A DNA stretch of 64,000 nt from positions 12,848,018-12,912,017 of the forward strand of contig CM067548.1 of NCBI GenBank assembly GCA_034509755.1, read 5' to 3'. How positions within the stretch are numbered: position 1 is the first letter of the stretch; every line of letters starts with the position of its first letter. Below, one piece after another: positions 22,216 to 33,836 of the stretch. Position numbers and translations under genes: made by a program. This DNA is from Anisodus tanguticus (taxonomy: Eukaryota; Streptophyta; Magnoliopsida; Solanales; Solanaceae). The notes under the pieces were generated by a model. The model saw nothing but the letters and a program-made list of their open reading frames with translations, ran no database searches and was not told the origin of the DNA.

Positions 22216-24187
22216 TCCCACGAACAAGGGTATAGGTCACTAATATATCTAAAAGTAGCAAGCTATCCTAATCAGCATGTGTATCACGAACATGTTGATC
22301 AACGTTACCTGACTCACCATAAAATATAACAATGGTATGCCTGAGTAATGGGTACTCAGTGAGTGTATCCGAAACAATTGTAATTATAAGAAAATAATAT
22401 AACGAGAAGCAGTAAACATTATTAATAAAAGCAGTTTGAAATACAAAGATATAATAAGTCATAACACCTAGTAAAATCATTAATAAAAACCATTAACGAA
22501 GAAATAACTCAATTTCGAATCAATATGCTAGTTATCACTCTTTAAGTCTCCTATTTATGAACTCAAGACCATTATAAAGCATCCCAGAACAATCATAGTC
22601 AGACAAATACAAACCCAATTGAATACACGAAGGGATGACCAGATAAGGTTCCCTAATACTACATAGAAGCACCACATCCGAGATATCACCCTCGATGGCT
22701 ACCATTTCTCCTGAATAACTAGGTAAAACCACATTGGGGTTGTGAACCCTCAATGGCCACTCTTCCTACCGAATGGCTAGGAAAACCACACTGAGGCTAT
22801 TGACCTTTGGTGGCCACTCTTCCTCATGAATGGTTAGACAAACCACACTACGATCCATAGTGACTACCTTTTCTCCTGAGTAGATAGGCCAAACACAAGC
22901 AATAGAATTCATGGAGAGTTAGTTGAATCACAATCATAGCATAGAAGACAAATTACTCATTATGGATTATGTTCATCGTCCAATCAATAGGGTACGTCAA
23001 ATCACTAATCACTTTAGAAACCATTCTCAAGTCATTAAATGAGTTTCAACAATCCTTTGATAGAAAAGATCATGAATACAAATATATAGTATGATACAAC
23101 AAAGGTTCCATGAGGGCTTGTCCTTCATGCACATGAAATGATGCAAAAGAAACTTGTTTTAAATGGTTGGAAAATATGTTCGAAAAGAGATATATCTCTA
23201 ATCACGCTAAAATGCTACCAAATGGAATATCCAAGATTCAACAATCACTCTACAATGGATTGAGATAAGAAATATTAAAACTATATTCACTTCTACGACT
23301 TTTCTCACTAATTTAAAAACTAGGGCTTTTTCCAAGCCTTAGTACTTATTCTTGAACCTCGTATAAATCATTCGTGGATCCTAATACCGTAATATATGTT
23401 ATTATAGCCTAATAATCTTTAATTATAATAGGAAAATCAGAGGTCTTACTTTTTAGACGAAATCTGACACAACCCTTGTTCTCTTTCCTTGAGTATTTTC
23501 AAGAATATAAGGTTTGGGAAGATGAACTAGTGTCAAACAAGATTAAATTTAGCATAGAATTGATAAGTATTGATTAGGAACTTACCTTATGGTTTGAGAG
23601 AGGTCTCTAGGGTTATTTTACTTCAAATGTTCATCCAAAACGAAGTGGGGAAAAGTTATGACGAGGTTTAAACTTATAAAATTTAGAACAAGAAAAACAC
23701 ATACCGCGCCCATCGCGCGTGATGGTATAGTGTTGTCCATGCATCGCATGGCCATCACGTATGATGGGTCCTGCACTAGCCACCTGTCATTCCCTAGGCA
23801 CGCCTGTCTTTTAGATTGAGACTTAGAGACAGGTTTTTTTGTGCGATGCATGAGGGCTCTGATGCTCGGTAAAACGGGCATAACTCCTTGCAAAAAACTC
23901 TGATTGAGCTCCTCCATTTATGGTTTGAAAAGTATTTCAAAGACCTACATCTTTCATGTTTTGATTTTTCTCAGATTCCTAGTGAAACAACATGAAAATT
24001 GGGCATAAGTAAGGACTACCACGGACTTAGACAAATTTAAGAACTCTTACAAACCTCACTATTTGATTTGACTTTAAAATGACTATATTCCACCCGAATT
24101 CATCCCAAAAGGATTCATATCGCTAAAATTGCACATCAATAATCATTATACACATTCACACCTAGCCTAAATTTACAGAGTATTACA
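22216..24187 (-). other. Main part of C's 3' LTR
   Basis: Noncoding LTR sequence after the B2 insertion. It contains a GC-richer patch at 23700-23900 (CATCGCGCGTGATGG, CCATGCATCGCATGGCCATC) of short palindromic runs, as often seen in U3. No gene seen. Confidence 0.55.
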
Positions 24188-24204
24188 TTATCCCACTCTC
24201 AGGA
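24188..24204 (-). other. Polypurine tract of element C
   Basis: Minus strand CTGAGAGTGGGATAA sits immediately 5' of the LTR start TGTAATACTC, at the position required for plus-strand priming. Confidence 0.6.
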
Positions 24205-24299
24205 TCATTCATCCCCGAATGAAATTCATTGTCTAAGAGTCAACTAAATCTCAATTTTTTCAGAATTCCTAGAATTCTTTTGTTCGGTGGCTATATCCA

Positions 24300-25500
24300 A
24301 TATCAAAGCAACAACTAACTTCCCAACAATAGCGACATGGTCCTCACAAGGGTTCTCACAACTAGATCATTCAAGGCTAAACATAAATTCAATCTTGTGA
24401 GGGTATCTCATCTTCATGTCCTCCTCTGCTTCCCAAGTTTCTTATTCGGCATTACGATTTTGCCAAAGGACGTTAATCGAAGCTACATCTTTCATTCTCA
24501 ACCTCCTAACTTTTCGATCTATGATTTTCAAGGGTTCTTCTTCAAAAGACAACCATTCGTTGATTTCAATCTCTTCATGAGTCAATATTTGAGAAGGATC
24601 AGGTTTATTCAACCTTAACATCGAGATCTGAAACACATGATGCACCATAGCCATCTCAAATGGTAACTTTAATTCGTAAGCCACCTTCCTAATTCTTCTC
24701 ATAATTTTATAAGGGCTTAGCTGACCCTTCCTACCAAACCGCATTGCTCCCTTCATCGGTGACACTTTCAAGAACACATTGTCATCCACAGCAAACTCTA
24801 GCTCGCGAAGCCTCATATCTGTATAAGACTTCTATCGACTCTGAGTTATCTTAAGTCATTGTACATTAGGTTCACCTTTTCGATTGCTTCATGCACTTAG
24901 TCAGGACCGAATAACTCTACTTTGGTAGGTTCAAACCACCCAATAGGCGATATGCAATTCCTCCCATAAAGAGCTTTATAAGGAGCCATCTGAATGCTCG
25001 CTTGATAACTGTTGTTATATGAAATCTCCACTAGAGGTAGGTGTTTATCCCAGTTACCTCCAAAATCAATCGCACAAGCCCTTAACATGTCTTCAAGAGT
25101 TTGTATAGTTTTCTCTACCTGCCTATCCATCTTAGGATGGAAGGCAGTTCTGTCAGATATGATGGATGTTGGGATCCCATGTCCCTCAAATATAACTTGA
25201 CGTAATACGCCACGATATTCGTAGTTTTCACAGGAAGAAAGTGAGAAGACTTGGTGAGTCTGTCCACGATTACCCAAATATAATCGAACTTGGCCTTCGT
25301 ATGGGGTAAACCCACAACAAAGTCCATAGTAATCCTCTCCTGCTTTAATTGGAGAATCTTGATATTCTGAGCTAAGTCACCATGTCTTCGATGTTCAGTC
25401 TTAACCTGCTAACAGTTAAAACGCATAGCAACAAAGTTAGAGATATCTACTTTCATGCTCTTCCACCAATAGTGTTACTTTAATTCCTTATACATCTTGG
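24300..25500 (-). pseudogene. pol: Integrase with chromodomain, element C
   Basis: Minus strand, in order: remains of the zinc-binding part near 25500-25380 (a Cys replaced by a stop), the catalytic core (MDFVVGLP, WVIVDRLTKSSHFLPV, TSIISDR, EKTIQTLEDMLRACAIDFGG, YNNSYQASIQMAPYKALYGR), then a C-terminal part (FLKVSPMKGAMRFGRKGQLS, EMAMVHHVFQISMLRL). A chromodomain-like end follows (IIDRKVRRLRMKDVASINVL). The chromodomain identifies a chromovirus, and the sequence style is Tekay/Del. Frame changes near 25200 and 24850 and stops inactivate it. The enzyme would insert element DNA into chromatin marked by the chromodomain's target. Confidence 0.8.
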
Positions 25501-25965
25501 TGGATCTCGGGTGCACAGAATACATGGAACTATGTTCTTCCACAATCAATTTTTGTCAGAGACCATTAACATCCAAGTCAAATAGGCGCCCTTGCAACCT
25601 GAGGACATTACTATTAGCGTCAATGGTGAACAAACTGTAATAACACTTTTACCCCATCTCGCAACTTCACCAAATTTTCGCCCTCATATTGTTTCGACTT
25701 CATTCTCTCCACAACATAAGATCATGCTTGAGTAATTCCCACTAACTCTTCATTCTCCGTTTCATCGAGTTGGACCTAAAGACTAGCAAGTGTTTGAATT
25801 TATCTTCCCATCGGTATCTCTTGTGCACACAAATAGGATAAAATACCTATAGACTTTTGGCTCAAAGCATCTGCAATAACATTCGCCTTACCAGGATGAT
25901 ACAAATTGTTCAAGTTGTAATCTGAACAACTCTAACCATCTTCTTTGTCTGAGATTCAACTCTCG

Positions 25966-26420
25966 TTACTTGAAGATATATTGTAAGCTCTTGTGATCAG
26001 TGAAGACATCACAATGTTTTCCATATAAGTAGTGATGCCAAATCTTTTGAGAGAGAACCACAACAGCCAACTCCAAATCATGAGTCGGGTAATTCTTCTT
26101 ATGCTTCTTCAACTGTCGCGAAGCGTAAGCAATCACCTTGTCATTCTGCATTAGTACACAACCCAATCCAAATCTGGAAGCATCATAATAGACCACATAG
26201 CCACCAGATCCTGAAGGTAGAGTCAAAATAGAAGTTGAAGTCAGTCTCACCTTAAGTTCTTGAAAACTCTTTTCACAAGCTTCAGACCATTGAAACTTAG
26301 CAACCTTCTGTGTCCATTCATTAGTGGTGATGCTATAAATGCGAAACCTTCCAGAAATGTTCGATAGTAACTTGCAAAACCCAAGAAGATACAATTTTTT
26401 GTCATTCCCGCGGGGCTCGA
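25966..26420 (-). pseudogene. pol: RNase H of element C
   Basis: Open from about 26424 down to 25966 on minus. FQWSEACEKSFQELKVRLTS is the connection segment and YYDASRFGLGCVLMQ carries the first catalytic Asp. DLELAVVV and FTDHKSLQYIF hold the Glu and the second Asp. The motifs are kept although flanking frames are broken. It would degrade the RNA strand of the RNA/DNA hybrid in reverse transcription. Confidence 0.8.
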
Positions 26421-27205
26421 CCAATTCTTAACCGCCTCGATTTTCTGAGTATCAACCTTGATACCTTTGCTAGATACTACATGTCCCAAGAACGCCATAG
26501 AGTTAAGCCAGAACTCACACTTGGAATTTTTTACGTAAAGCTCATTCTCCTTAAGCGTTTGCAATGCTATTCTCAAGTGACCTCCATGCTCTTCACGACT
26601 CTTCTAATATACCAAAATATCATCAATGAAGACAATAATGAAACGATAAAGGAAAGGTTTGAACACACGATTCATTAGGTCCAAAATGCAGCATGTGCAT
26701 AAGCTAGACCAAAATACATCACCAGAAATTCAAAGTGTCCATACCAAGTACGAAAAGTTGCTTTCAGAATATCATATTCCTTTATTTTCATCTTATGGTA
26801 ACTAGACCTCAAATCAATCTTTGAAAAGCATTTATCACCCTGAAGCTAGTCGAACAAGTCATATATTCTAGGAAAAGTGTACTTATTCTTGATGATCACC
26901 TTATTAAGTTGACGATAATCAACACACATTCTAAGAGAACCAACATTCTTTCTGACAAATAGGACAAGAGCACCCCAAGGTAAGGTACATGGTCGAATAA
27001 AACCCTTATACAACAAGTCCTTCAATTGATCTTTTAATTTTTGAAGCTCTGCCGGAGCCATACGATACAGTGGGATGTAGATTGGTTGAGTATCAGGAAT
27101 AACGTATATACCAAAGTTGATGACTCTATTCGGTGGAACACCCAGAAGATCTTTTAGAAACACTTCAGAAAATTCATTAACTACGAGAACAAATTTCAAA
27201 TTCAG
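26247..27205 (-). pseudogene. pol: Reverse transcriptase of element C
   Basis: The N-part at 27199-26846 has PLYRMAPAELQKLKDQLKDL, LYKGFIRPCTLPWGALVLFV and LRMCVDYRQLNKVIIKNKYT. The catalytic box FIDD is at 26619-26630, followed at once by a stop in ILVY*. The C-part at 26576-26247 has SKCEFWLNSMAFLGHVVSSK and IEAVKNWSSPAGM. Stops lie in the 26576-26846 stretch. Order PR-RT-RH-INT is as in gypsy elements. Confidence 0.8.
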
Positions 27206-27261
27206 GTACTACACCTTGAGTATTATTGACAATAACTACATGGTAAATACACCCTTCAAGA

Positions 27262-27690
27262 TCATCTTATAATCCTTAAGATAGGAAATAAATCTACCCG
27301 AGGCTTGGTAATTTCACCATTCCACGGCATAACGGGTTCATTAGGAAATTTTGGAAAAACTAACTTATGTCGGCAGTACATATTAGCATAGCATGAAGAT
27401 AGCCAATACATCCTCATAATGACATCAAAGTCTACCATTTCTAATTTGAACAAATCTGCAATAGTCTCACGACCCATAACCATGACTACACAGTCTCTAT
27501 AGACGCTAGAGGTAATAACATGAACACTAGCAGAAGTATTCACATAAAAAGGTTCGAGCAGTTGTTTGGGTTCCACACCAAAATCAAGAGCAAAATATGG
27601 AGTAACATAAGAAAGATATGGACCCGGATCGATCAACAAATATGCATCAAAAGAGAAAATAGTGAGAATACATGTGATCACAACATCTGA
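27262..27690 (-). pseudogene. pol: Aspartic protease region of element C
   Basis: FDAYLLIDPGPYLSYVTPYF holds the active-site loop, DPG in place of the classical DTG/DSG. It is followed by VYRDCVVMVMGRETIADLFK and MVDFDVIMRMYWL, the flap and second half. It would process the polyprotein. It leads into the RT part after a broken linker at about 27200-27260. Confidence 0.7.
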
Positions 27691-27699
27691 GGCTTTATC

Positions 27700-29310
27700 T
27701 ACCTCCCTACGAGCTAAACCATAAATCCATGCTTATCGCCCATTAGCGGTCTTAGCAACCGCCTTACTAGTCCTATTACCATGAGCATTAGGAGTGTTGT
27801 TTGCATTACATGAAGGTGGATTCTTCACAGCAACAGGTTCAGATGAATTAATTCTCTAGCTAAAAGAGTTGGTCATGTCACTCTACCTCCTCCTACACTC
27901 CCTCTGAATATGACCACTTATGCACAATAATGAGAAAATACATCATTACATTCCTGAACTTGGACCATAATTTCAAAAAGGTACGGGGGTCCTATTACCC
28001 CCTGAACAACTCTGAACTGATATTATTATCTCCTTTTTTTGCCACCTGGCATAAGAGTGCATACTCTCTTATAGAGCATGAGCAGCCCCAAAAATGATTA
28101 TAATCTTATTTTTTACCAGAATTCTTCATAAAATGTATTTCCTATTTTTGTTGTTATTGTTTTTTACTTATTCTTTTTTTTGCTTTACTTTCTTCTTCTT
28201 CTTCATAAACTTGTTTCCATTTCCACGCCACATTCAATGGCACCACTTCTGCCACCAATCCGTCCACCTTCTTTACTATAACAATTTCGACTCTTTTCTT
28301 TAATTTCAAAATCTTATCCAAAAATTTCTCACATTTTGAACAATTTTGAAGACCCATTAAATTGAATTTTAAGAATTGAAGAATGGAGGTATTATCTAGC
28401 TTTTTTTATCTTAGTTTTAGCTTAACGACTTATAGATTCTCATTAGATTCTTTTGAAATCTTCATTTTTAATTGTGTTGAAATAATATGAAAAGGAGATA
28501 AACTAATTTATGGTATTACCAACACTTTGAATTTGCTTACGGAAGAGGAAAAATATTAAATGTTGTTACCAACAACTCAACTAAGTCTAGAAAATTGTAA
28601 TGGAAAAGTTTCAAATACTTGATCTAACGAAGAAGAAAGAATACGGAGAGGGAGGGTTAGATGAAGAAGAAGAGTAAGAAAGAGAAAAAGAAAGAAAAAT
28701 ATTAAGAAAAAACAAAAAATTAAAAAAAGATATTTTAAATTAAATTGACACGTGTTAAGTAATGATTGGTGTGGTTAACACCCTTTCTATAAAAATTGGA
28801 GTTGGTAAAAAAAAGGAGGTAATAATATCGATTCAAAGTTGTACAAGGGGGTAATAGAATCCCCGAAAGTTTAAGTATCTTTTTTAATTTAGGTCCAATT
28901 TCAGGGAGGTAATGATGTATTTTCTCCCAGAATAATGGAAAATGCAACCCTCCCATCCATACGAATGTCGATTTCCACTATGAGAATACCTATTTCGATT
29001 GTTCTTTTTCTGTCCCTATCTACCATATGGGACACTAGCATTAGCCAGAGCAGGAGGCTGTGTAGACGTAGAATACCCTTTTCGCTGCCCTCCATTATGT
29101 GCACCACTGAAATCACCCGCTTATCATGCCTTCTTATTATGTTACCTTTCCAATACTTCCTAACTCCTCCAATTTTGTTGTTGTTCAGCAAACCCAACCA
29201 AAGATGAAAAGGTGCAAGTAGGAGACATAGCAGTAGCAACACACACAGACTTAATACGTGGTGTCAATGCACGCACAAATTGGATTAACTTGTGCTTTCT
29301 AGTTGGAATC
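27700..29310 (-). pseudogene. gag: Gag of element C, split by a MITE
   Basis: Minus pieces: IPTRKHKLIQFVRALTPRIK near 29300-29240 and CTFSSLVGFAEQQQNWRS near 29210-29160. Next to the MITE, CISGHIQREC at 27895-27924 is the second half of a CCHC zinc knuckle. The MITE at 27933-28928 sits directly 5' of that knuckle. The N-terminal half of gag is missing, being cut at about 29310 by the next repeat. Gag would coat element RNA. Confidence 0.6.
27933..28928. mobile_element. Mutator-like MITE with long inverted repeats
   Basis: The ends AGAAAATACATCATTACATT and GTAATGATGTATTTTCTC begin an imperfect terminal inverted repeat of roughly 110 bp. Inner matches include CCTATTACCCCCTGAACAAC against GTTGTACAAGGGGGTAATAG, and ATATTATTATCTCCTTTTTT against AAAAAAGGAGGTAATAATAT. 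Flanks ACAATAATG (27924-27932) and AGAATAATG (28929-28937) give a 9-bp target duplication with one mismatch, the size typical of Mutator. The exact end is uncertain by up to 3 bp. No transposase is encoded; the inner part is AT-rich and GAA/AAG-rich. Confidence 0.65.
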
Positions 29311-29312
29311 AT

Positions 29313-30112
29313 ATTATAACACCTCATACCTTCACGCTAAGGATTGACCAGTGTGATGGTGATATGATATCTAATGGCTCAAATAATCAACATTCTCTAA
29401 GGTATCTTACTATAAGCCAAACCAAGGACTCCCAAGCTTACAAATCAAGTTCATGGGGAATAAAGATGTGGAAGCCCTTGAAGAGAACCATTGGAGAGGC
29501 CTTAATCTATGTAGGAGAGGCTTCAATCTATGGAAGATAGCATCGAGGAAGAGTACAAGAGCCTAAAAGTTCAAGGCCCAAAGTTTGCCTATTAAAGAAG
29601 CCAAATGTTAATGTGTGTTTATAATTGCAAGCATGGGTAGCTATAAGCCAAATGTGGCTATTAGTAAAATAAATGTGGTTATGCATGTAAAGGAAAAAAC
29701 TATATAAGCTCGCCTTAGCCTATTTTCATAGTTAGATTTTGATTGATGAAGAAATTCTTATGAGAGTAGTTCTCCTTCTATGGAGTTAGGTTTATCTAGG
29801 ATTAACTTATGTTAGGTTAGTGGGAGGATACCCTTAGTCTCTTAACTTAGAACCTCTGTTGGATAATCTTGGATTATATTTCCATGTATGAGTTTATGTT
29901 TCTTTTCTCCCTTGGATTAATTTATGTTTTTGTTTATTGATTAATAGGTGTTGGTAACCAATCCAATGTTGATAAATCACAACAATTAGTTGTCTCAATC
30001 ATTTATTTCATCTATTCTCATCCCCTATTTCTTAATTCTCATCTATTGGTTTCTTACTATCTTAATTTCCGCATTTTGTTATTTGAATCTGCTTATCTCC
30101 AAGTCGGGTCGC
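29313..30112 (+). mobile_element. LTR-like segment D
   Basis: A roughly 800-bp noncoding block flanked by the 7-bp direct repeat ATCATAT (29308-29314 and 30113-30119). It has a clear TATA box (ACTATATAAGC, 29699-29709) in its middle and a pyrimidine-rich downstream part, as a plant LTR would. The termini are not clean TG...CA, so the class is not certain. It interrupts the sequence where gag of element C would continue. Confidence 0.45.
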
Positions 30113-31597
30113 ATCATATGGGAACATAATGGAATCAAGATGAGGAGTATATGAAGTATTTTGAAAACTAATTAAGTTATAAAAAGAGTCTTTGGGCAAA
30201 GTATAGGAGGACGCTACTCTTTATGTTTTCAAATGAGTTTGCACCAAGTCTCACTTAAAGAAGGTATTCGAGAAAATCAGTAAGGACTTAGAGAAACCTT
30301 AAAGCATGAAGGTCTATACCTTTGAAATACCTTTCCAACAGTATATGGTGGAGCTCAAACGGACATCTGTACAAATCGTCGGAGTCGCAGATGCGATATG
30401 TGATGCAGAACATATTCTGTGACGCATATCCCATCACATTTGGGCCAAATTTACATCCTGCAGTTCCCAACCTTCTGTTTTGATGTGCGGAAGCATATGC
30501 AGCTGTAGAAGGCCATCCGCGATGCGGATACCAGCGCAGATACTCTTGAAATTCATTTAATGTCGCATTTTTCTGAATTTCATTCCATATTTCAGTTCAC
30601 CAAAGCCGTAGCATGACTTTTCTCTCCTCTCCTCATCCTCCCACATCAAGGTAAGTCTCTCCCATGTATTACTAAGTAATTCTAACACTTATATATAAAT
30701 TCTTAACAAGATTATACGCTTCAATCTTAAGGTTTTCAAGAAACCCTTCTCAAGATTTCAAGTTCAGAGTTTTGGGTTACTTCTTCAAAAGTTGAGACCT
30801 TTTCTTCAATTTTTGGAGTGACTAAGGTATGTAAAGCTTCTATCTATGTGTGGGAACATCCTTGTTCTTCCCCATGCCACATTTATCCATGAAACTATGA
30901 ATTTCCATAACCTAGGGTTTTGCTCATGTTCATGATAACCCTATATACATGTACTATTATATATCATGTTATATCTTATATTCATTAATAGTACTTAGGA
31001 TATACCATTATGACTGTCATGAACCTGTCCGTAATCCACAATGCATGCTTTTAATTCCATGAGTTCTAAATACAAGTTATAATTGTTATTACTCAGTTTC
31101 CAGGAAATTATATATCTTTTTCATGATTTATGCAAGTTATTTGACATATCTATTCACATGTTAAAATATAATTGCAAACCATGTTTTACAAGTTATTTTT
31201 CATAAAATTCATGGGCTTACAAGCCCTCTACTTTCAAGTACATGCTTTGGGAGTTGAATAGATTACCGAGAAGGCTCAAGTAGCCTAAAACTATGTCTTT
31301 CAGCGTAGGATAATGGTCGCTCCACCTAGAGGATAATACCTTCAGATTATTGATTGGATCCTTGCATGTCATGTTCATGTCTCATACTCCGGCAAGGTAT
31401 GGGAGCACTCTGCTCATCAGTGTAGGTACCAGACTCTACGTACCCACGTGGTGATTTCATGTTGTCGGTTATAATACTGTTCTCCCCACAGATATACAGT
31501 TTTACAAATTTTACATATGTTATTATATTCATGTCAGAACATGTTCATTGTTCAGTTTCAGTTTCAGTTTCATGTTTCTATTATTTCATGTGCCTGC
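30113..31597 (+). mobile_element. Truncated LTR-like sequence
   Basis: Noncoding, with features of a Tekay-type LTR on plus: TATACCTTTGAAATACCTTTC near 30312, an alternating GATGCG-rich patch at 30385-30545, and a pyrimidine-rich CTCTCCTCTCCTCATCC leader near 30632 followed by AAGGTAAGT. It ends with the 6-bp repeat CAGTTT three times (31553-31572) just before element E begins. No gene seen. Confidence 0.4.
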
Positions 31598-32200
31598 TGT
31601 CACACCCCAACCTTGGGGGGGTCCTGCACTCAGCACCCAAAGGCTTGAGCGTACCACTGTAGTATCTAAAACTTGTAATATGAAACTTGGGCCGACAAGG
31701 CCATCATATAACTATATAAGACAAGAATGAATGAGCACAATATATATACAGAGAACTAAGGCTACAAGAATAGTATACTACTAACAAAAAGGGTCCGACA
31801 AGGCCTCAATATACATACACCTACTATACACAAGTCTGCAAGCATATAGGAGCAATATAGTACATTAACCGGTTAGGACAGGGCCCTGCCAAACCCAAAA
31901 TGCTAATAACATATACAATAGTACCTAAAGACTCCTGTACAGCAACTTCGAGAGAGAGAGAGAGAGGAGTGCAACGACCACAGCTGCACAGGCAACCTAC
32001 TAAGGAGAAGTGCCGCTCTGTCTATCTAAACCTGCGGGCATGAACACAGTACCCCAGAAGGGCCATCAGTATGAAAGATGTATTGAATATGTAGGGAATA
32101 ATAAACTACAAAACAAAGCAACAATAAGTCAAGGAAATCAGAGATACCACCTGAAACTCATAAGTGTCATACTTGACCAACCTGTAGGTATGTATGAATA
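31598..32200 (-). repeat. Partial 3' LTR of element E
   Basis: Its left border on plus is TGTCACACCCC. About 600 bp of the 3' half of the LTR remains before it joins truncated pol. It contains a (GA)n run at 31950-31966. It matches the 5' LTR fragment at 40565, for example AGCGTACCACTRTAGTATCT and GCCGACAAGGCC. Confidence 0.7.
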
Positions 32201-32201
32201 T

Positions 32202-33288
32202 TCAATCGCGTATATAATCTTCCCTCGAAGTCCCACAATGTCGAGCACACCAACCTTTATACTTAAGAACTCCCTTTTCCCATAGTTTGAACAACCACTT
32301 CTTTTGAAAGGGGGTTTCTTCTTTAATTCTTACCAAGGCTAGATCATCAAATTGCCATGCCTTCACTTCTACCACTAAGGAGGAGTCAATGACATTTTGA
32401 ACTATGGCACCCCTGTTGCCTGTATCAATCAGACTAGCCAACCAATACAAATCCTTCACCATTTCAAACTTATCAATTCCCATATACTTCAGGCTGCCCG
32501 TAGACTTTTGACATAATGTGTTGGCTATGACATTTACATTACTAGGATAGTACAAAATATCAACCACGTAGTCTTTCAACAGCTCAAGCCATCTTTTTTG
32601 CCTCAAATTCAACTCTTTCTGCTTGAATATGTACTGCAATCTCTTATGATCTGTAAATACATCAACATGAACCCCATATAGATAGTGATGCCATACCTCA
32701 GAGAAAATATAAAATCCACTAACGCAAGATCATGAGTCAAATAATTCTTCTTATGTCTTCTTAATTGTCTCGAAGCATACATAATTACATTGCCATGCTG
32801 CATTAGAATTACAACCCAACCCCACTTTGAAAGTGTCACAGTACATGACATAACCCTATAATCCTTTAGGAAGTGCGAGAACAAGTGCTGATGTTAACTT
32901 GGTCTTTAACTCTTGGAAACGTTTCTCACAAGCATCTGACAACTGGAATTTTCTACCTTATGCGGTAACTTTGTCAGTGAAGCGGCAATAGAGGAGAAAT
33001 TTTCTACGAACCTCCGATAATAACCTATTAAGCCTAAGAAACTATGCACCTCTGTGGGAGCTGTGGGTCTTGGCCCATTCTTTACTGCCTCAATCTTCTG
33101 ACTATCGAATTTGATGGCTTCGTCCGAGACTACATGACCCAAAAAAACCACCGAGTTCAACCATAATTTACATTTAGAGAATTTAGCATACAACTTGCGA
33201 TCCTGGAGCATCTGTAATTCTGCTCTCAAATGAACTGAATGATCTACTTCTGATCGGGAGTATACCAGAATGTCATCAATAAAAACTA
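32202..33288 (-). pseudogene. pol: RT C-part, RNase H and pre-integrase of element E
   Basis: Open minus pieces 33288-32906, 32884-32609 and 32639-32202. The first starts within the RT catalytic region (FIDDILVYSRSEVDHSVHLR) and has SKCKLWLNSVVFLGHVVSDE and SFLGLIGYYRRFVENFSSI. RNase H has YASRQLRRHKKNYLTHDLAL; its first catalytic Asp region is changed. The last piece (DYVVDILYYPSNVNVIANTL and on to GVLKYKGWC) leads toward the integrase zinc region, which is deleted. Two frame changes occur. Confidence 0.75.
33284..33288. repeat. Target-site duplication of LTR F, left
   Basis: AACTA, identical to 37928-37932. The copy lies in RT codons just upstream (minus strand) of the FIDD box. Confidence 0.85.
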
Positions 33289-33807
33289 TGTAACACCTCG
33301 TACTTATCATCATGTCTATGACTAAGTTGAAGTCGATGAAGTTACTTGAATATGGAAGAATGAGGTTATAGTTTCCATGTGTATGTATTATGTTAAGCCT
33401 AGTTAAAGTAAATGAGATTCATAAATGAATAAGATGTCGGACAACGGTAGATGACCTACTAGTTTCACCATTGTGTTTCACCTACTTTTTAGACATCATA
33501 TGTGCTTCATCTACTTTCTCACATGTCCTACTTTCTTGCATGTCATATTTGCTTACAAGTCCTACTTATTAAATGAGGAAGATGCACATTCTTAGAGCTA
33601 ATTAGTAAACTACTTGCTCAAGTAAGTGACAAGTAGGTGACCCACCTACTTGAAATAAGAGGCCCAAATTAAAGTGCATAAGTGGTCCAATCTGAAAGGA
33701 TAACGTGAGGCCTATTAGGGGAAAACGTATGGTCGGCCATAGGGGTGTTTTAAGATCGAAATCTGGTCATTTATCCATATCCTCATAAGAAAATACATTC
33801 AGAAACT

Positions 33808-33836
33808 CCTCTCTCTCTCTCTCTCTCTCTCTCTCC
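33808..33836. repeat. (CT)n microsatellite
   Basis: Uninterrupted CT dinucleotides in LTR F, near a likely transcribed leader. Pyrimidine runs are common in plant 5' leaders. Confidence 0.9.

Larger units (their letters stand above)
13391..24187 (-). mobile_element. 3' LTR of Tekay/Del element C, interrupted by B1 and B2
   Basis: On minus it begins TGTAATACTC at 24187, directly after a purine-rich tract, and ends GGGCGTGAGA at 13391 (TG...GA, one step from TG...CA). Two insertions split it. The parts are 13391-13655, 16753-16844 and 22216-24187, about 2.33 kb in total once the insertions and their target duplications are removed. Sequence on both sides of each insertion reads on naturally (for example ...GATAGGGG then TGTCCCACGAACAAGGG). 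No coding frame is seen in the LTR parts. Confidence 0.65.

Noticed and set aside
23700..23900. Short palindromic patch as an origin or hairpin gene
   Set aside because: It sits in the U3 of C's LTR and has only short imperfect repeats (GCATCGCATGG type); no further support.
31553..31572. CAGTTT triple repeat as a telomere-like or regulatory repeat
   Set aside because: Only three units and not the plant telomere unit TTTAGGG; taken as local slippage.
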